A DNA stretch of 7,289 nucleotides from Anaerobacillus sp. Its GTDB lineage: Bacteria; Bacillota; Bacilli; Bacillales_H; Anaerobacillaceae. Shown one piece after another: positions 1-7,010 of the stretch; the stretch's first letter is position 1; each line of letters starts with the position of its first letter. The notes under the pieces were generated by a model that saw only the letters and a program-made list of their open reading frames with translations, ran no database searches and had not been told where the DNA came from. The position numbers and the translations under genes are program-made. The stretch lies in NCBI GenBank assembly GCA_007120055.1, contig SKOL01000284.1:1-7289 (forward strand), written 5' to 3'.

Positions 1-998
1 ACAGGTGGTTCATTTTTCACTGATTTGTCGTCAGTAATGTCAACCTTCTCACTTAATAGAGATGATATACGGTTATATGATGCACGTCCACGCTCAACGA
101 TGTTAAACAACCAACCGAAAGCAAGCATAGGCCATATTAATAATCCTAAATAGATCGTAAAACTTGTTAGCTCACCAATCGATAACTCGCCAGCGACCAC
201 GTATCTAGCTCCAAAAAGAATCGCCAAGAAAAAGGAAATCGAAACGATGAAAGAAATCGTTGGATCAAACAATGAATCTACACGCGCTACTGCGATATTT
301 TTTTGAACAACGTCATCGGACTTTTTGCGAAACGACTCTACATCATCTTTTTCATAACCAAAAGTCTTGATGACTCTTATTCCAGACATACTTTCTTGTA
401 CTTTATCATTTAAACTAGAAAAAGCTGCTTGCGCTTTCCCGAAACGCTTATGTAACAACGAACCGTAATAACTTGTCGCAAGAGCCATGAACGGCATTGG
501 GATTAAGCAGATCAGTGTTAGTTTCCAGTTAATTGTAAAGGCCATCGTCAAAATAACAAACCCACCCATTGTAAGTGAGTCGACGAGAGTTAATACCCCG
601 ACACCTGCTGTTTGCTCAACTGCTCTAATATCATTGGTCGAATGTGCCATTAAGTCTCCTGTTCTTCGATTATTATAAAATTTAGGGGACATTTTCGTAA
701 AATGTTCGTAAAGCTGATTGCGGAGCTTTCTTGCTAGTTTAATAGAAGCACCGAAAATCATTATACGCCACAAAAATCTAAAGATATATACTGCAATTGC
801 TATAACGAATAAAACTCCACACCAATAAATCAAAATCGAAGTCGTCAATGTGCCTTGCTCAATATGGTCGACGATGACGCCAACAATATATGGTGGAATT
901 AAAGATAAGACCGACACAATCGCTAATAAAAGAATACCGGTAATATACTTCCTTTTTTCTTCTTTAAAAAACCACATCAAATCTAAAAATACCTTCAT
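1..998 (-). CDS. ABC exporter half-transporter, YheI/BmrC-like (3' end outside window)
   Basis: Membrane-domain part of a fused permease-ATPase of the type IV ABC exporter (multidrug/lipid) family. The 332 codons present read through to the left edge without a stop. The start is the ATG at 998-996, preceded by a strong GAGGGG ribosome binding site. Hydrophobic segments lie at about residues 18-40, 55-78, 130-150, 155-175, 240-262 and 275-300, which fits the usual six-helix bundle. The cytoplasmic loop has the family stretch RRTGDLMAHSTNDIRAVEQ (about 105-123), and GVGVLTLVDS follows it. From memory these resemble B. subtilis YheI (BmrC), which pairs with YheH (BmrD) as a heterodimeric drug exporter. 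The nucleotide-binding domain would lie beyond position 1, so Walker motifs cannot be checked. I infer that a partner half-transporter gene follows outside the window. The substrate is unknown. The family is certain; the BmrC assignment is probable. Confidence 0.9.
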   Translation of the reverse strand, partial: MKVFLDLMWFFKEEKRKYITGILLLAIVSVLSLIPPYIVGVIVDHIEQGTLTTSILIYWCGVLFVIAIAVYIFRFLWRIMIFGASIKLARKLRNQLYEHFTKMSPKFYNNRRTGDLMAHSTNDIRAVEQTAGVGVLTLVDSLTMGGFVILTMAFTINWKLTLICLIPMPFMALATSYYGSLLHKRFGKAQAAFSSLNDKVQESMSGIRVIKTFGYEKDDVESFRKKSDDVVQKNIAVARVDSLFDPTISFIVSISFFLAILFGARYVVAGELSIGELTSFTIYLGLLIWPMLAFGWLFNIVERGRASYNRISSLLSEKVDITDDKSVKNEPP

Positions 999-1000
999 AT

Positions 1001-1171
1001 TTTCCCCTCAAGTCTTCTCTATTTTTTCAATTTTCAAAAATACAAGCAAACATATTTTATCAAACTTATTCAATACTTAGAAGAAAAAAGTTTTCACTAA
1101 AGCCCCCAAGTAACTGCCCTTTTGCGACTTTAGTTTACTCAAAAGTTATTTGTTATAATATTTTCACAAAT
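1001..1171 (-). promoter_or_regulatory. Structured leader region of the ABC exporter gene
   Basis: The 170 bases before the exporter gene hold no gene of normal size but show possible RNA structure on its coding strand. A 7-bp stem pairs CTTTAGT (1128-1134) with ACTAAAG (1096-1102), and a run of six T follows on the minus strand shortly after (1084-1089). The first arm region, AGTAAACT on the minus strand, could pair instead with AGTTACT in the loop, so two structures compete. A GTG codon overlapping the 3' arm opens a six-codon frame (Met-Lys-Thr-Phe-Phe-Phe, stop), preceded by GGGGG. I saw no convincing sigma-A promoter. A TAAAAT at about 1056-1061 lacks a good -35. B. subtilis bmrCD is controlled by attenuation with a leader peptide, so the analogy is plausible but unproven. 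Confidence 0.3.
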
Positions 1172-1193
1172 AAAAAACACTCCAAAGGGAGTG
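1172..1193 (-). terminator. Rho-independent terminator of yneF
   Basis: On the minus strand a perfect 6-bp stem CACTCC/GGAGTG (1188-1193 with 1178-1183) closes a 4-base loop CTTT and is followed at once by six T and then A. It begins 11 bases after the yneF stop codon. The form is textbook and it should separate yneF from the ABC exporter gene, which then needs its own promoter. Confidence 0.9.
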
Positions 1194-1204
1194 CTTATGC
1201 TTTA

Positions 1205-1417
1205 TTACTTCATTTGACTATTCATAGCCTTCATCATTTGATTGATTTTTTTCTGCGATGGGTTCATGCCCATTTGCATCATCATCACTCGTAACATTTT
1301 TTCGTTAATAGGTGGGTTTTTCTTTAAGTAGTTCATCATTGTTTTGCGGGCAATAAAAAAGCCAATCGCAGCACCGGCAATTAAAGATAATACGCCGATT
1401 AAAATATTAATCCACAT
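1205..1417 (-). CDS. yneF: YneF family small membrane protein (UPF0154)
   Basis: A 70-residue protein with one N-terminal membrane helix (about residues 3-22, [19 protein letters not shown]) followed by a basic, Met-rich cytoplasmic tail. The tail has the conserved YneF stretch [16 protein letters not shown] (27-42) and [18 protein letters not shown] (45-62). Length and motifs match the UPF0154 family of Bacillota. I know of no established biochemical function. The start is the ATG at 1417-1415 because AAGGAGG stands 8 bases upstream on the minus strand. A longer frame opening with an ATG at 1453 would add 12 unconserved residues and run through that ribosome binding site. It lies downstream of sirA, as in B. 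subtilis, and ends just before a strong terminator. The 155-base gap from sirA could hold its own promoter (a TTGACA at 1501-1506 and a TATAAT at 1484-1489), but these are only 11 bases apart. Confidence 0.93.
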   Translation of the reverse strand: MWINILIGVLSLIAGAAIGFFIARKTMMNYLKKNPPINEKMLRVMMMQMGMNPSQKKINQMMKAMNSQMK

Positions 1418-1572
1418 GCTTAATTTCCTCCTTGTAGTTATGGCTACATACAATCACGATGGACAGCCATTTGCATCCAATTAATTATAACCTAATCAAA
1501 TGTCAAATTAAAGTGCCTTTAAAGGTTTTTTAAAAGTTTTTGTAAAATGAAACTAGAGTTTATAACTAGTGA

Positions 1573-2013
1573 TTAAATATAATTGACTTGTTTTACAGGG
1601 TTTAACCATCCATAATTTTTATTTTCAAAATCAACCGCAAAAAAACAAGAGTTTACTTTTCGTAATATTTCAAAAAAAACGGTCTCAGCTTGATAACTGC
1701 CACTAGCAGATACTGTAATAAAATGACCGTGATCTTTAAGGACAGCCTTACTATCTAACGCCTTTACATCTAAATAGTAATGATCATTAAGTACATAAAA
1801 ATCAGATCGCATTTTTAACGTTTGATCAAGATTTTTTCGTATTTTTAGTGATGGAAGTGTCGAAGAAATATATTTAATTTGCTTTTGAACGATCTCTTTT
1901 AATTCAGCATTCGCTGTTTCCCCTTCAATAAAAAGTTGAAAAATTAACCACTCTTTTCCAAAATAATTGGCGGCAACTTCAGGCTCTAATAAATAAATGT
2001 GATAATGCCTCAT
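1573..2013 (-). CDS. sirA: Sporulation inhibitor of replication SirA
   Basis: A 146-residue soluble protein matching B. subtilis SirA (YneE) in length, position and sequence as I recall it. Shared landmarks are the N-terminal RHYHIYLL and NYFGKE (residues 2-9 and 16-21), the central ASGSYQAETVFFEILRKV, and the C-terminal YGWLNPVKQ (134-142). In B. subtilis SirA binds domain I of DnaA and stops new rounds of replication when cells commit to sporulation. The N-terminal helix with the YFG motif is part of the DnaA-contacting surface there. The start is the ATG at 2013-2011, 8 bases after GGAGG. An ATG five codons upstream overlaps that ribosome binding site and is unlikely. A perfect Spo0A box lies about 90 bases upstream, which fits control by phosphorylated Spo0A and supports a spore-forming host. 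It follows tkt on the same strand but is separated by an inverted-repeat element. Confidence 0.95.
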   Translation of the reverse strand: MRHYHIYLLEPEVAANYFGKEWLIFQLFIEGETANAELKEIVQKQIKYISSTLPSLKIRKNLDQTLKMRSDFYVLNDHYYLDVKALDSKAVLKDHGHFITVSASGSYQAETVFFEILRKVNSCFFAVDFENKNYGWLNPVKQVNYI

Positions 2014-2047
2014 ACAATTGTCCTCCATTCATTCATTTCTACATATA

Positions 2048-2126
2048 ACTATATAGCATGTCCATAGAAATGGTTGTCAAACAGTGGAAAATTATAGCAC
2101 TATTTTTGTCGAAACGAAGATGTCAA
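2048..2126 (-). promoter_or_regulatory. sirA promoter region with perfect Spo0A box
   Basis: The sequence TTTGTCGAAA at 2105-2114 equals the 0A-box core TGTCGAA with its preferred flanks. It lies 8 bases upstream of a perfect TATAAT (2091-2096, minus strand). A TTGACA (2121-2126) lies 24 bases from that -10, longer than standard and even longer than the extended spacers of Spo0A-activated sigma-A promoters such as spoIIG. A second possible promoter has TTGACA at 2075-2080 and TATATA or TATAGT at 2048-2055, spaced 19 to 21 bases, with the 0A box 25 bases above its -35. Either layout fits activation of sirA by Spo0A. Which one is used cannot be decided from sequence. Confidence 0.7.
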
Positions 2127-2182
2127 ATTATAGAGTAGCTAAACGAGCAATGAGCTGAATGTTTAAAGCTGACATTCAAAAA

Positions 2183-2306
2183 GGAAAAGGTGTCCCTTTA
2201 CATGTATCAGTTATCTTGAGGTACTAAATATCGACGGATATTCAATTACAACGTCTCTATTTAAGAAGTAACCTCTTTGGAACTGACACTTACAGGACAC
2301 CCTCAA
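2183..2306. repeat. Inverted-repeat element A (probable tkt terminator, MITE-like)
   Basis: Nested imperfect inverted repeat starting 5 bases after the tkt stop codon. Paired arms from outside to inside are GGTGTCC (2189-2195) with GGACACC (2295-2301), TCAGTT (2207-2212) with AACTGA (2281-2286), GAGGTACT (2218-2225) with AGTAACCTC (2267-2275, one bulge), and a separate inner hairpin AATATC/GATATT (2227-2232 with 2237-2242). On the tkt strand the outer stem is followed by TTTTCCTTTTTG, so it can act as an intrinsic terminator for tkt. Its right end, read on the minus strand (2306 to 2283), matches the left end of element B (6820-6843) at 19 of 24 positions, so both belong to one repeat family. 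I see no coding sequence in it. Confidence 0.7.
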
Positions 2307-2311
2307 TTAAT

Positions 2312-4312
2312 TTATTTTTCCAACGTCGCTTTTAACTTAGCAACTACATTCTCAACGTTGAAGCCGTATTCATCCATTATTTTTTCACCTGGCGCTGAGG
2401 CACCGAATTGATCAATGGCAATTACTGCACCGTTATCACCAACATATTTATGCCAGCCTAAAGATGATCCCATTTCAATTCCAACTCTCGCTTTTACATC
2501 TTGTGGAATGACTGAGTCTTTATATTGTTGTGACTGTTTCTCAAAGCGATCCCAACTTGGCATGCTAATTACTGAAACATAAATACCTTCTTTTTCAAGT
2601 TGTTCTTGAGCTTTTACCGCTAACTCAACTTCTGAACCGGTAGCAAGTAACAATCCGTTTACATTTCCTTTTGCAGGAGAAATCACATAAGCGCCTTTTT
2701 TTACACCTTCATATGCAGTGTCTTTCGTGCCTTCTTGCGTCATTAAGTTTTGACGAGATAGTACTAACAATGTTGGTTCATCTTTACTTTCAAGCGCTAA
2801 CTTCCAAGCTGCAACAGTTTCATTACTATCTGCTGGTCTAATTACCGACAGTCCCGGCATTGCACGAAGAGCCGCTAACTGTTCTACAGGTTCATGAGTA
2901 GGGCCATCTTCTCCGACAGCAATACTGTCATGTGTAAATACGTATGTTACAGGTAAGTTTTGTAGTGCAGATAAACGAATTGCAGCACGTAAGTAATCAG
3001 AGAATACGAAGAAAGTTGCACCAAATGGCTTCACTCCACCGTGTAGTGCCATACCGTTTAGCGCTGCTCCCATAGCGAATTCTCTTACACCGAACCACAC
3101 GTTTCTACCGCTGTAATCTTCGCGTGTGAAATCACCTTCGCCTTTTAACATTGTTTTATTAGAAGATGCTAAGTCAGCAGATCCACCAAATACTTGTGAT
3201 ACATTTTTAGCTAAAGCATTTAAAGCTTCACCCGAAGAAGAACGCGTTGCAACGTTATCTTTTCCTGCTTCATATACCGGTAAGTTTTGGTCCCATCCCT
3301 CTGGGAGTTGTCCACTCATCGCAAGCTTCAATTCACGAGCTAACTCTGGATATTTTTCTTCATATTGTGCTACTACATCATTCCACTGTTGCTCTTTGTC
3401 CACTCCTGCTTCCTTCACGTTTGTAAAAAGTTCAGAAACTTCTTCCGGAATGTGGAACTCCTGTTCATACGCCCACTTATATGTTTCTTTTGTAAGCTTT
3501 ACTTCATCTGCACCTAGTGGCGCTCCATGAGAAGCTGATTTACCACCTTTATTCGGCGAACCGTAACCAATTGTTGTTTTCACTTCAATTAGAGTTGGAC
3601 GGTCGTCTTGTTTTGCAAGTTCAATTGCTTTACTAATCTCTTCAACATCATTTCCTTTTTCAACACGGATCACTTGCCAACCGTAAGCATTATAACGCTC
3701 TTCTACACTTTCGCTAAATGAACGATTTAATTCACCATCTAAAGAAATATCATTTGAATCATATAATACAATTAAGCGACCAAGCTTCAAGTGACCCGCT
3801 AGAGATGCAGCCTCTGCTGATACACCTTCCATTAAGTCTCCATCTCCACAAATTGAATATGTATAATGGTCAACAACTTGTAAATCATCTTTATTATAAA
3901 CGCTAGCTAAATGTCTTTCAGCCATTGCCATTCCGACCGCCATAGCAACCCCTTGACCAAGTGGTCCAGTCGTTGCATCTACTCCTGGAGTGTGTCCAAA
4001 CTCAGGGTGCCCTGGTGTTTTACTCCCCCACTGACGAAAGCTTTGTAAATCCTCTAAAGATAAATCATATCCTGAAAGGTGTAATAAGCTATATAAAAGC
4101 ATAGAACCGTGCCCTGCTGATAATACAAAGCGGTCTCTATTAAACCAATTTGGATTATTTGGGTTATGATTCATAAATTTTGCAAACAGTGCATATGCCA
4201 TTGGCGCTGCCCCCATTGGCATCCCTGGGTGACCTGAGTTTGCTTTTTCAATACTGTCAATTGATAAAGTACGTATCGTATTAACTGCTAATTCATCAAC
4301 GTTCATCGTCAT
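2312..4312 (-). CDS. tkt: Transketolase
   Basis: A complete 666-residue thiamine-diphosphate enzyme that moves two-carbon units between sugar phosphates in the non-oxidative pentose phosphate pathway, linking it to glycolysis and supplying ribose-5-phosphate and erythrose-4-phosphate. The N-terminal domain has [15 protein letters not shown] (residues 26-40, with the substrate/cofactor His28) and the cofactor-binding motif GDGDLMEG (156-163) extending to an Asn at 187. The middle domain has VREFAMG with the catalytic Glu411 and [17 protein letters not shown] (459-475) with His461 and His473. The C-terminal domain starts near 535. Length is typical of bacterial transketolases. The start at 4312 has AAAGGA 10 bases upstream. 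The next ATG two codons later would be too far from it. It has its own candidate promoter (TTGTTA, 17 bases, TATGAT), a Spo0A box further up, and element A as a likely terminator. Confidence 0.98.
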   Translation of the reverse strand: MTMNVDELAVNTIRTLSIDSIEKANSGHPGMPMGAAPMAYALFAKFMNHNPNNPNWFNRDRFVLSAGHGSMLLYSLLHLSGYDLSLEDLQSFRQWGSKTPGHPEFGHTPGVDATTGPLGQGVAMAVGMAMAERHLASVYNKDDLQVVDHYTYSICGDGDLMEGVSAEAASLAGHLKLGRLIVLYDSNDISLDGELNRSFSESVEERYNAYGWQVIRVEKGNDVEEISKAIELAKQDDRPTLIEVKTTIGYGSPNKGGKSASHGAPLGADEVKLTKETYKWAYEQEFHIPEEVSELFTNVKEAGVDKEQQWNDVVAQYEEKYPELARELKLAMSGQLPEGWDQNLPVYEAGKDNVATRSSSGEALNALAKNVSQVFGGSADLASSNKTMLKGEGDFTREDYSGRNVWFGVREFAMGAALNGMALHGGVKPFGATFFVFSDYLRAAIRLSALQNLPVTYVFTHDSIAVGEDGPTHEPVEQLAALRAMPGLSVIRPADSNETVAAWKLALESKDEPTLLVLSRQNLMTQEGTKDTAYEGVKKGAYVISPAKGNVNGLLLATGSEVELAVKAQEQLEKEGIYVSVISMPSWDRFEKQSQQYKDSVIPQDVKARVGIEMGSSLGWHKYVGDNGAVIAIDQFGASAPGEKIMDEYGFNVENVVAKLKATLEK

Positions 4313-4360
4313 CAGTAGTTCATCCTTTCATTCCTCATTTAACATTTTATTACGTTTTTC

Positions 4361-4424
4361 ATCATATACTTTCTTTCACAATTTAACAAGGATATCTCTG
4401 GTAAAACATGAAAATTTGTCGAAA
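4361..4424 (-). promoter_or_regulatory. Candidate tkt promoter and upstream Spo0A box
   Basis: On the minus strand TTGTTA (4384-4389) and TATGAT (4361-4366) are separated by 17 bases, a good sigma-A layout ending about 50 bases before the tkt start. A perfect extended 0A box, TTTGTCGAAA, lies at 4415-4424, 25 bases above the -35. This is the same 10-base word found before sirA. The promoter is probable. Spo0A control of tkt is only suggested by the site. Confidence 0.55.
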
Positions 4425-4455
4425 AAATTGCTGTTCGTATATAGAATAAAGCTAC

Positions 4456-4473
4456 TTGTATAAAAATATACAA
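4456..4473. repeat. Perfect 18-bp palindrome (operator-like)
   Basis: TTGTATA at 4456-4462 and TATACAA at 4467-4473 form a perfect 7-bp inverted repeat around an AAAA spacer. The size and AT-rich half-sites suit a dimeric repressor operator as well as a short RNA hairpin. It stands about 145 bases above tkt and about 35 above the 0A box. I cannot assign a regulator. Confidence 0.4.
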
Positions 4474-4511
4474 AAATCAGCATAAAGCAACGAAATTTAC
4501 GAAAATAATTT

Positions 4512-4591
4512 AAAAGACGGATAACTTCCTTCACTTCGCTGTTTATTTCTTGACGAAATAAGAAAGCTGCTTCAGGAAATCCCCGTCTTTT
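4512..4591. repeat. 80-nt multi-stem hairpin between ynzC and tkt
   Basis: A perfect 9-bp outer stem AAAAGACGG/CCGTCTTTT (4512-4520 with 4583-4591) encloses a second stem TTCCT/AGGAA (4526-4530 with 4574-4578) and a terminal 7-bp hairpin TTATTTC/GAAATAA (4543-4549 with 4555-4561) with loop TTGAC. On the ynzC strand the outer stem is followed by TTTTAAATTATTTT, and on the plus strand by TTTTT, so it could end transcription in either direction. It is much longer than an ordinary terminator, so it might also be a non-coding RNA or a MITE-like repeat. I do not recognise it as a known RNA family. Confidence 0.5.
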
Positions 4592-4644
4592 TCACACAAA
4601 TAAATAACTTTCTATGACGTCAGGCTATTTAATGTCAGTTACTA

Positions 4645-4881
4645 TTATTGCTTTAAGTTACGATTTTGTTTACTCGCCTTAAGTTTATCCGGTGTTACGT
4701 CCTCCCCTTCTTCATCAACGACTTTAATTGAATGAAGTTGGTTTTTAAACGAGGAGCGAAACGTCTCGATATACTCTTGACGTAATTGTTGTTGCTCCTT
4801 CAACTCTTTGTTTGTAAGCTTTTCATTTTTCGCTTTTTTAGAAAGCTCGTTAATTCGATTAATCTTTTCTTTTGATAACAT
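4645..4881 (-). CDS. ynzC: YnzC family protein (DUF896)
   Basis: A 78-residue, highly charged, cytoplasmic protein of the DUF896/UPF0291 family. The N-terminal half (residues 4-42) reads as two amphipathic helices, with the conserved pattern INRINELSKKAK then LTNKELKEQQQLRQEYIETFRSSFKNQL. The tail (60-78) is polar and probably disordered, with DVTPDKLK as in relatives. Family structures are a two-helix hairpin. The function is unestablished. GGTGGAGG (4891-4898) lies 9 bases above the ATG at 4881-4879. It is the third gene after yneA and yneB on the same strand, so it may be partly read from the SOS promoter, and it has a candidate promoter of its own in the 94-base gap. The order yneA-yneB-ynzC is the same as in B. 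subtilis. Confidence 0.93.
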   Translation of the reverse strand: MLSKEKINRINELSKKAKNEKLTNKELKEQQQLRQEYIETFRSSFKNQLHSIKVVDEEGEDVTPDKLKASKQNRNLKQ

Positions 4882-4918
4882 TTTATAAGACCTCCACCAT
4901 ACTCATAACATATTTAAA

Positions 4919-4947
4919 AATGTACACGAAATGAGGAGCTTTTTCAA
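4919..4947 (-). promoter_or_regulatory. Candidate ynzC promoter
   Basis: On the minus strand TTGAAA (4942-4947) and TACATT (4919-4924) are spaced exactly 17 bases, about 38 bases before the ynzC start. Five of six -35 bases and four of six -10 bases match sigma-A. It would let ynzC be expressed apart from the SOS-controlled genes. Confidence 0.45.
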
Positions 4948-4975
4948 CTTATAGGATGTATATATACTACTATTT

Positions 4976-5954
<979 letters not shown>

Positions 5955-5980
5955 TAAAATCACATCACTTTCTAAAAATA

Positions 5981-5994
5981 AGAATGTTTGTTCT
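5981..5994. promoter_or_regulatory. LexA-box-like site at the yneA transcription start
   Basis: AGAATGTTTGTTCT keeps the 14-base layout with one half-site substitution (AGAAT for AGAAC). It lies just downstream of the yneA -10, over the expected start point, where a bound repressor would block initiation. It is probably weaker than the box in the spacer. Confidence 0.65.
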
Positions 5995-5999
5995 CTATT

Positions 6000-6028
6000 A
6001 TGTTACAAAGAACATTCGTTCTTGTCAA
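6000..6028 (-). promoter_or_regulatory. yneA promoter (LexA-controlled)
   Basis: On the minus strand a perfect TTGACA (6023-6028) stands 17 bases from TAACAT (6000-6005). The spacer holds a complete LexA box (6009-6022), so repressor and RNA polymerase must exclude each other. This is the promoter of yneA, yneB and perhaps ynzC. Confidence 0.85.
6009..6022. promoter_or_regulatory. LexA box, perfect inverted repeat, in yneA promoter
   Basis: AGAACATTCGTTCT has perfectly symmetric half-sites AGAAC/GTTCT around 4 bases and fits the Bacillus SOS consensus (CGAAC, four bases, GTTCG) at all but the two outermost positions. It fills the spacer between the yneA -35 and -10. Confidence 0.9.
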
Positions 6029-6035
6029 GTTTTTT

Positions 6036-6049
6036 AGAACTTATGTTTG
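6036..6049. promoter_or_regulatory. LexA-box-like site overlapping the lexA -35
   Basis: AGAACTTATGTTTG has a full left half-site and a degenerate right half (GTTTG). It lies between the two divergent promoters and overlaps the lexA -35 (6047-6052). It may add cooperative repression. It is the weakest of the four. Confidence 0.5.
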
Positions 6050-6075
6050 CATACGAACAAACGTTATTGTATAAT
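6047..6075 (+). promoter_or_regulatory. lexA promoter
   Basis: TATAAT (6070-6075) is a perfect -10, with TTGCAT (6047-6052) 17 bases upstream as a weak -35. Transcription would start near 6082, about 30 bases before the ATG. A LexA box fills the spacer, as expected for an autoregulated SOS repressor. Confidence 0.8.
6054..6067. promoter_or_regulatory. LexA box in the lexA promoter
   Basis: CGAACAAACGTTAT matches the Bacillus SOS consensus CGAACRNRYGTT exactly through its first 12 bases. It sits in the spacer between the lexA -35 and -10, so it should mediate autorepression. Confidence 0.85.
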
Positions 6076-6110
6076 TTATGTAAGAACATGAAATGTGAGG
6101 TGCAAATCAT

Positions 6111-6740
6111 ATGACGAAAGTATCGAAACGGCAACAAGAAATCCTTGAATACATAAAAGATGAAGTACGAAAAAAAGGATATCCACCATCAGTTCGTGAA
6201 ATCGGAGAGGCTGTAGGTTTAGCTTCCAGCTCAACTGTCCACGGACATTTATCACGTTTAGAGAAAAAAGGGTTTATTCGAAGAGACCCTACAAAACCAC
6301 GTGCGATTGAAGTTTTAAACTTAAATGAGGAAGAAAATGAGACAGTAGCTCCAACAACCGCGACTACATATGCACCGGTCATTGGGAAAGTTACTGCAGG
6401 AGAGCCAATCACCGCCTATGAAAACGTCGAAGATTACCTTCCACTACCAGAAAAGTTTGTTGGCGACGACAAAGTATTTGTTCTCATCATCCAAGGGGAC
6501 AGTATGATTGAAGCGGGAATTTACGATAAAGATATGGTAATTGTAAGGCAACAACAAACTGCCAATAACGGTGATATCGTTGTAGCGATGACAGAAGAAG
6601 ATGAAGCAACCGTTAAGCGTTTTTTCAAAGAAAAAGACTTTATTCGATTACAGCCTGAAAATTCATCGATGGAACCTATTATTCTACAAAACTGTTCAAT
6701 TCTCGGAAAAGTCATTGGCGTTTTCCGTAACGTTCATTAA
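6111..6740 (+). CDS. lexA: LexA, SOS response repressor and self-cleaving protease
   Basis: A complete 209-residue LexA. The N-terminal winged helix-turn-helix (about 1-68) has [30 protein letters not shown] and [18 protein letters not shown], which bind SOS boxes. A linker leads to the S24 peptidase domain (about 85-209). The self-cleavage site is Ala96-Gly97 in KVTAGEPI. The catalytic dyad is Ser131 in QGDSMIEAG and Lys169 in ATVKRFF. All of these are intact, so RecA-stimulated cleavage should work. GTGAGGTG (6095-6102) gives an 8-base spacing to the ATG. The gene is divergent from yneA, as in B. subtilis, and the shared 156-base region carries four LexA-box-like sites. The closest relatives are the LexA (DinR) proteins of Bacillaceae, which are about the same length. 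Confidence 0.98.
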   Translation: MTKVSKRQQEILEYIKDEVRKKGYPPSVREIGEAVGLASSSTVHGHLSRLEKKGFIRRDPTKPRAIEVLNLNEEENETVAPTTATTYAPVIGKVTAGEPITAYENVEDYLPLPEKFVGDDKVFVLIIQGDSMIEAGIYDKDMVIVRQQQTANNGDIVVAMTEEDEATVKRFFKEKDFIRLQPENSSMEPIILQNCSILGKVIGVFRNVH

Positions 6741-6819
6741 TTAAGGTAGAAAAAGCGAACCAGGAAGCAGTGCTCATTTAGGGATATCTCCGAAAAAAAA
6801 TTAAAGAATAATCCCTTAT
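6741..6819. other. lexA 3' flank with weak stem
   Basis: AGGGAT (6780-6785) can pair with ATCCCT (6811-6816) around a 25-base A-rich loop, and TATTT follows. It is a poor terminator candidate, and I see nothing else in this stretch before element B. Confidence 0.3.
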
Positions 6820-6924
6820 TTGGGGCTGTCCCATAAGTGTCTGACAATATAGACATATAAATTTATTATCCGTCTATATCTAATGTCTAACGGTGTCAGA
6901 CACTTTCTTTTGGGACAACCTCAA
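6820..6924. repeat. Inverted-repeat element B (MITE-like), between convergent genes
   Basis: A 105-base nested inverted repeat between lexA (plus) and the right-edge gene (minus). The terminal repeats TTGGGGCTGTCCC (6820-6832) and GGGACAACCTCAA (6912-6924) pair at 11 of 13 positions. Next comes a perfect 12-bp stem, AAGTGTCTGACA (6835-6846) with TGTCAGACACTT (6894-6905). An inner 8-bp stem, ATATAGAC (6847-6854) with GTCTATAT (6872-6879), closes the top and leaves a 14-base bulge (6880-6893). The ends are related to those of element A. It has no coding capacity. Ends of the GGGGCTGTCCC type occur, from memory, on transposons of Bacillaceae, so a non-autonomous transposon remnant is plausible. 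Where it sits it may also stop transcription from both sides, although no long T-run follows. Confidence 0.75.
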
Positions 6925-7010
6925 TTTTACATTCTGCTCCAGAATAAAGAGGTACATTTTACAGCAATAGTAATACGTTCGTTACTTGATTTTAATGATC
7001 GTTATATATA

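Larger units (their letters stand above)
4313..4644. other. Intergenic region between ynzC and tkt
   Basis: These 332 bases contain no plausible gene on either strand. From the tkt side they hold the tkt ribosome binding site (4323-4328), the candidate promoter and 0A box (4361-4424), an 18-base palindrome (4456-4473) and a long hairpin (4512-4591). The remaining 50 bases next to ynzC show nothing I can name. It is the most structured intergenic stretch in the window. Confidence 0.8.

Noticed and set aside
487..1080. Open frames on the plus strand over the ABC exporter (487-678 and 850-1080)
   Set aside because: They oppose a membrane-domain gene whose translation is clearly that of an ABC exporter. 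Neither has a convincing start site.
1484..1506. TTGACA and TATAAT upstream of yneF as a promoter
   Set aside because: Both hexamers are perfect but only 11 bases apart, too close for one sigma-A promoter. Each would need a weak partner, so I did not list it as a feature.
1858..1864. TGTCGAA core of a Spo0A box inside sirA
   Set aside because: It lies within coding sequence, lacks the preferred flanks, and a 7-base match is expected about once by chance in a window this size.
3126..3530. 134-codon open frame on the plus strand inside tkt
   Set aside because: It is antisense to a certain, complete transketolase gene, and its Ser/Pro/Cys-rich composition is typical of a shadow frame.
6107..6412. 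101-codon open frame on the minus strand over lexA
   Set aside because: Antisense to the start of an intact lexA, with no ribosome binding site and no recognisable domain.
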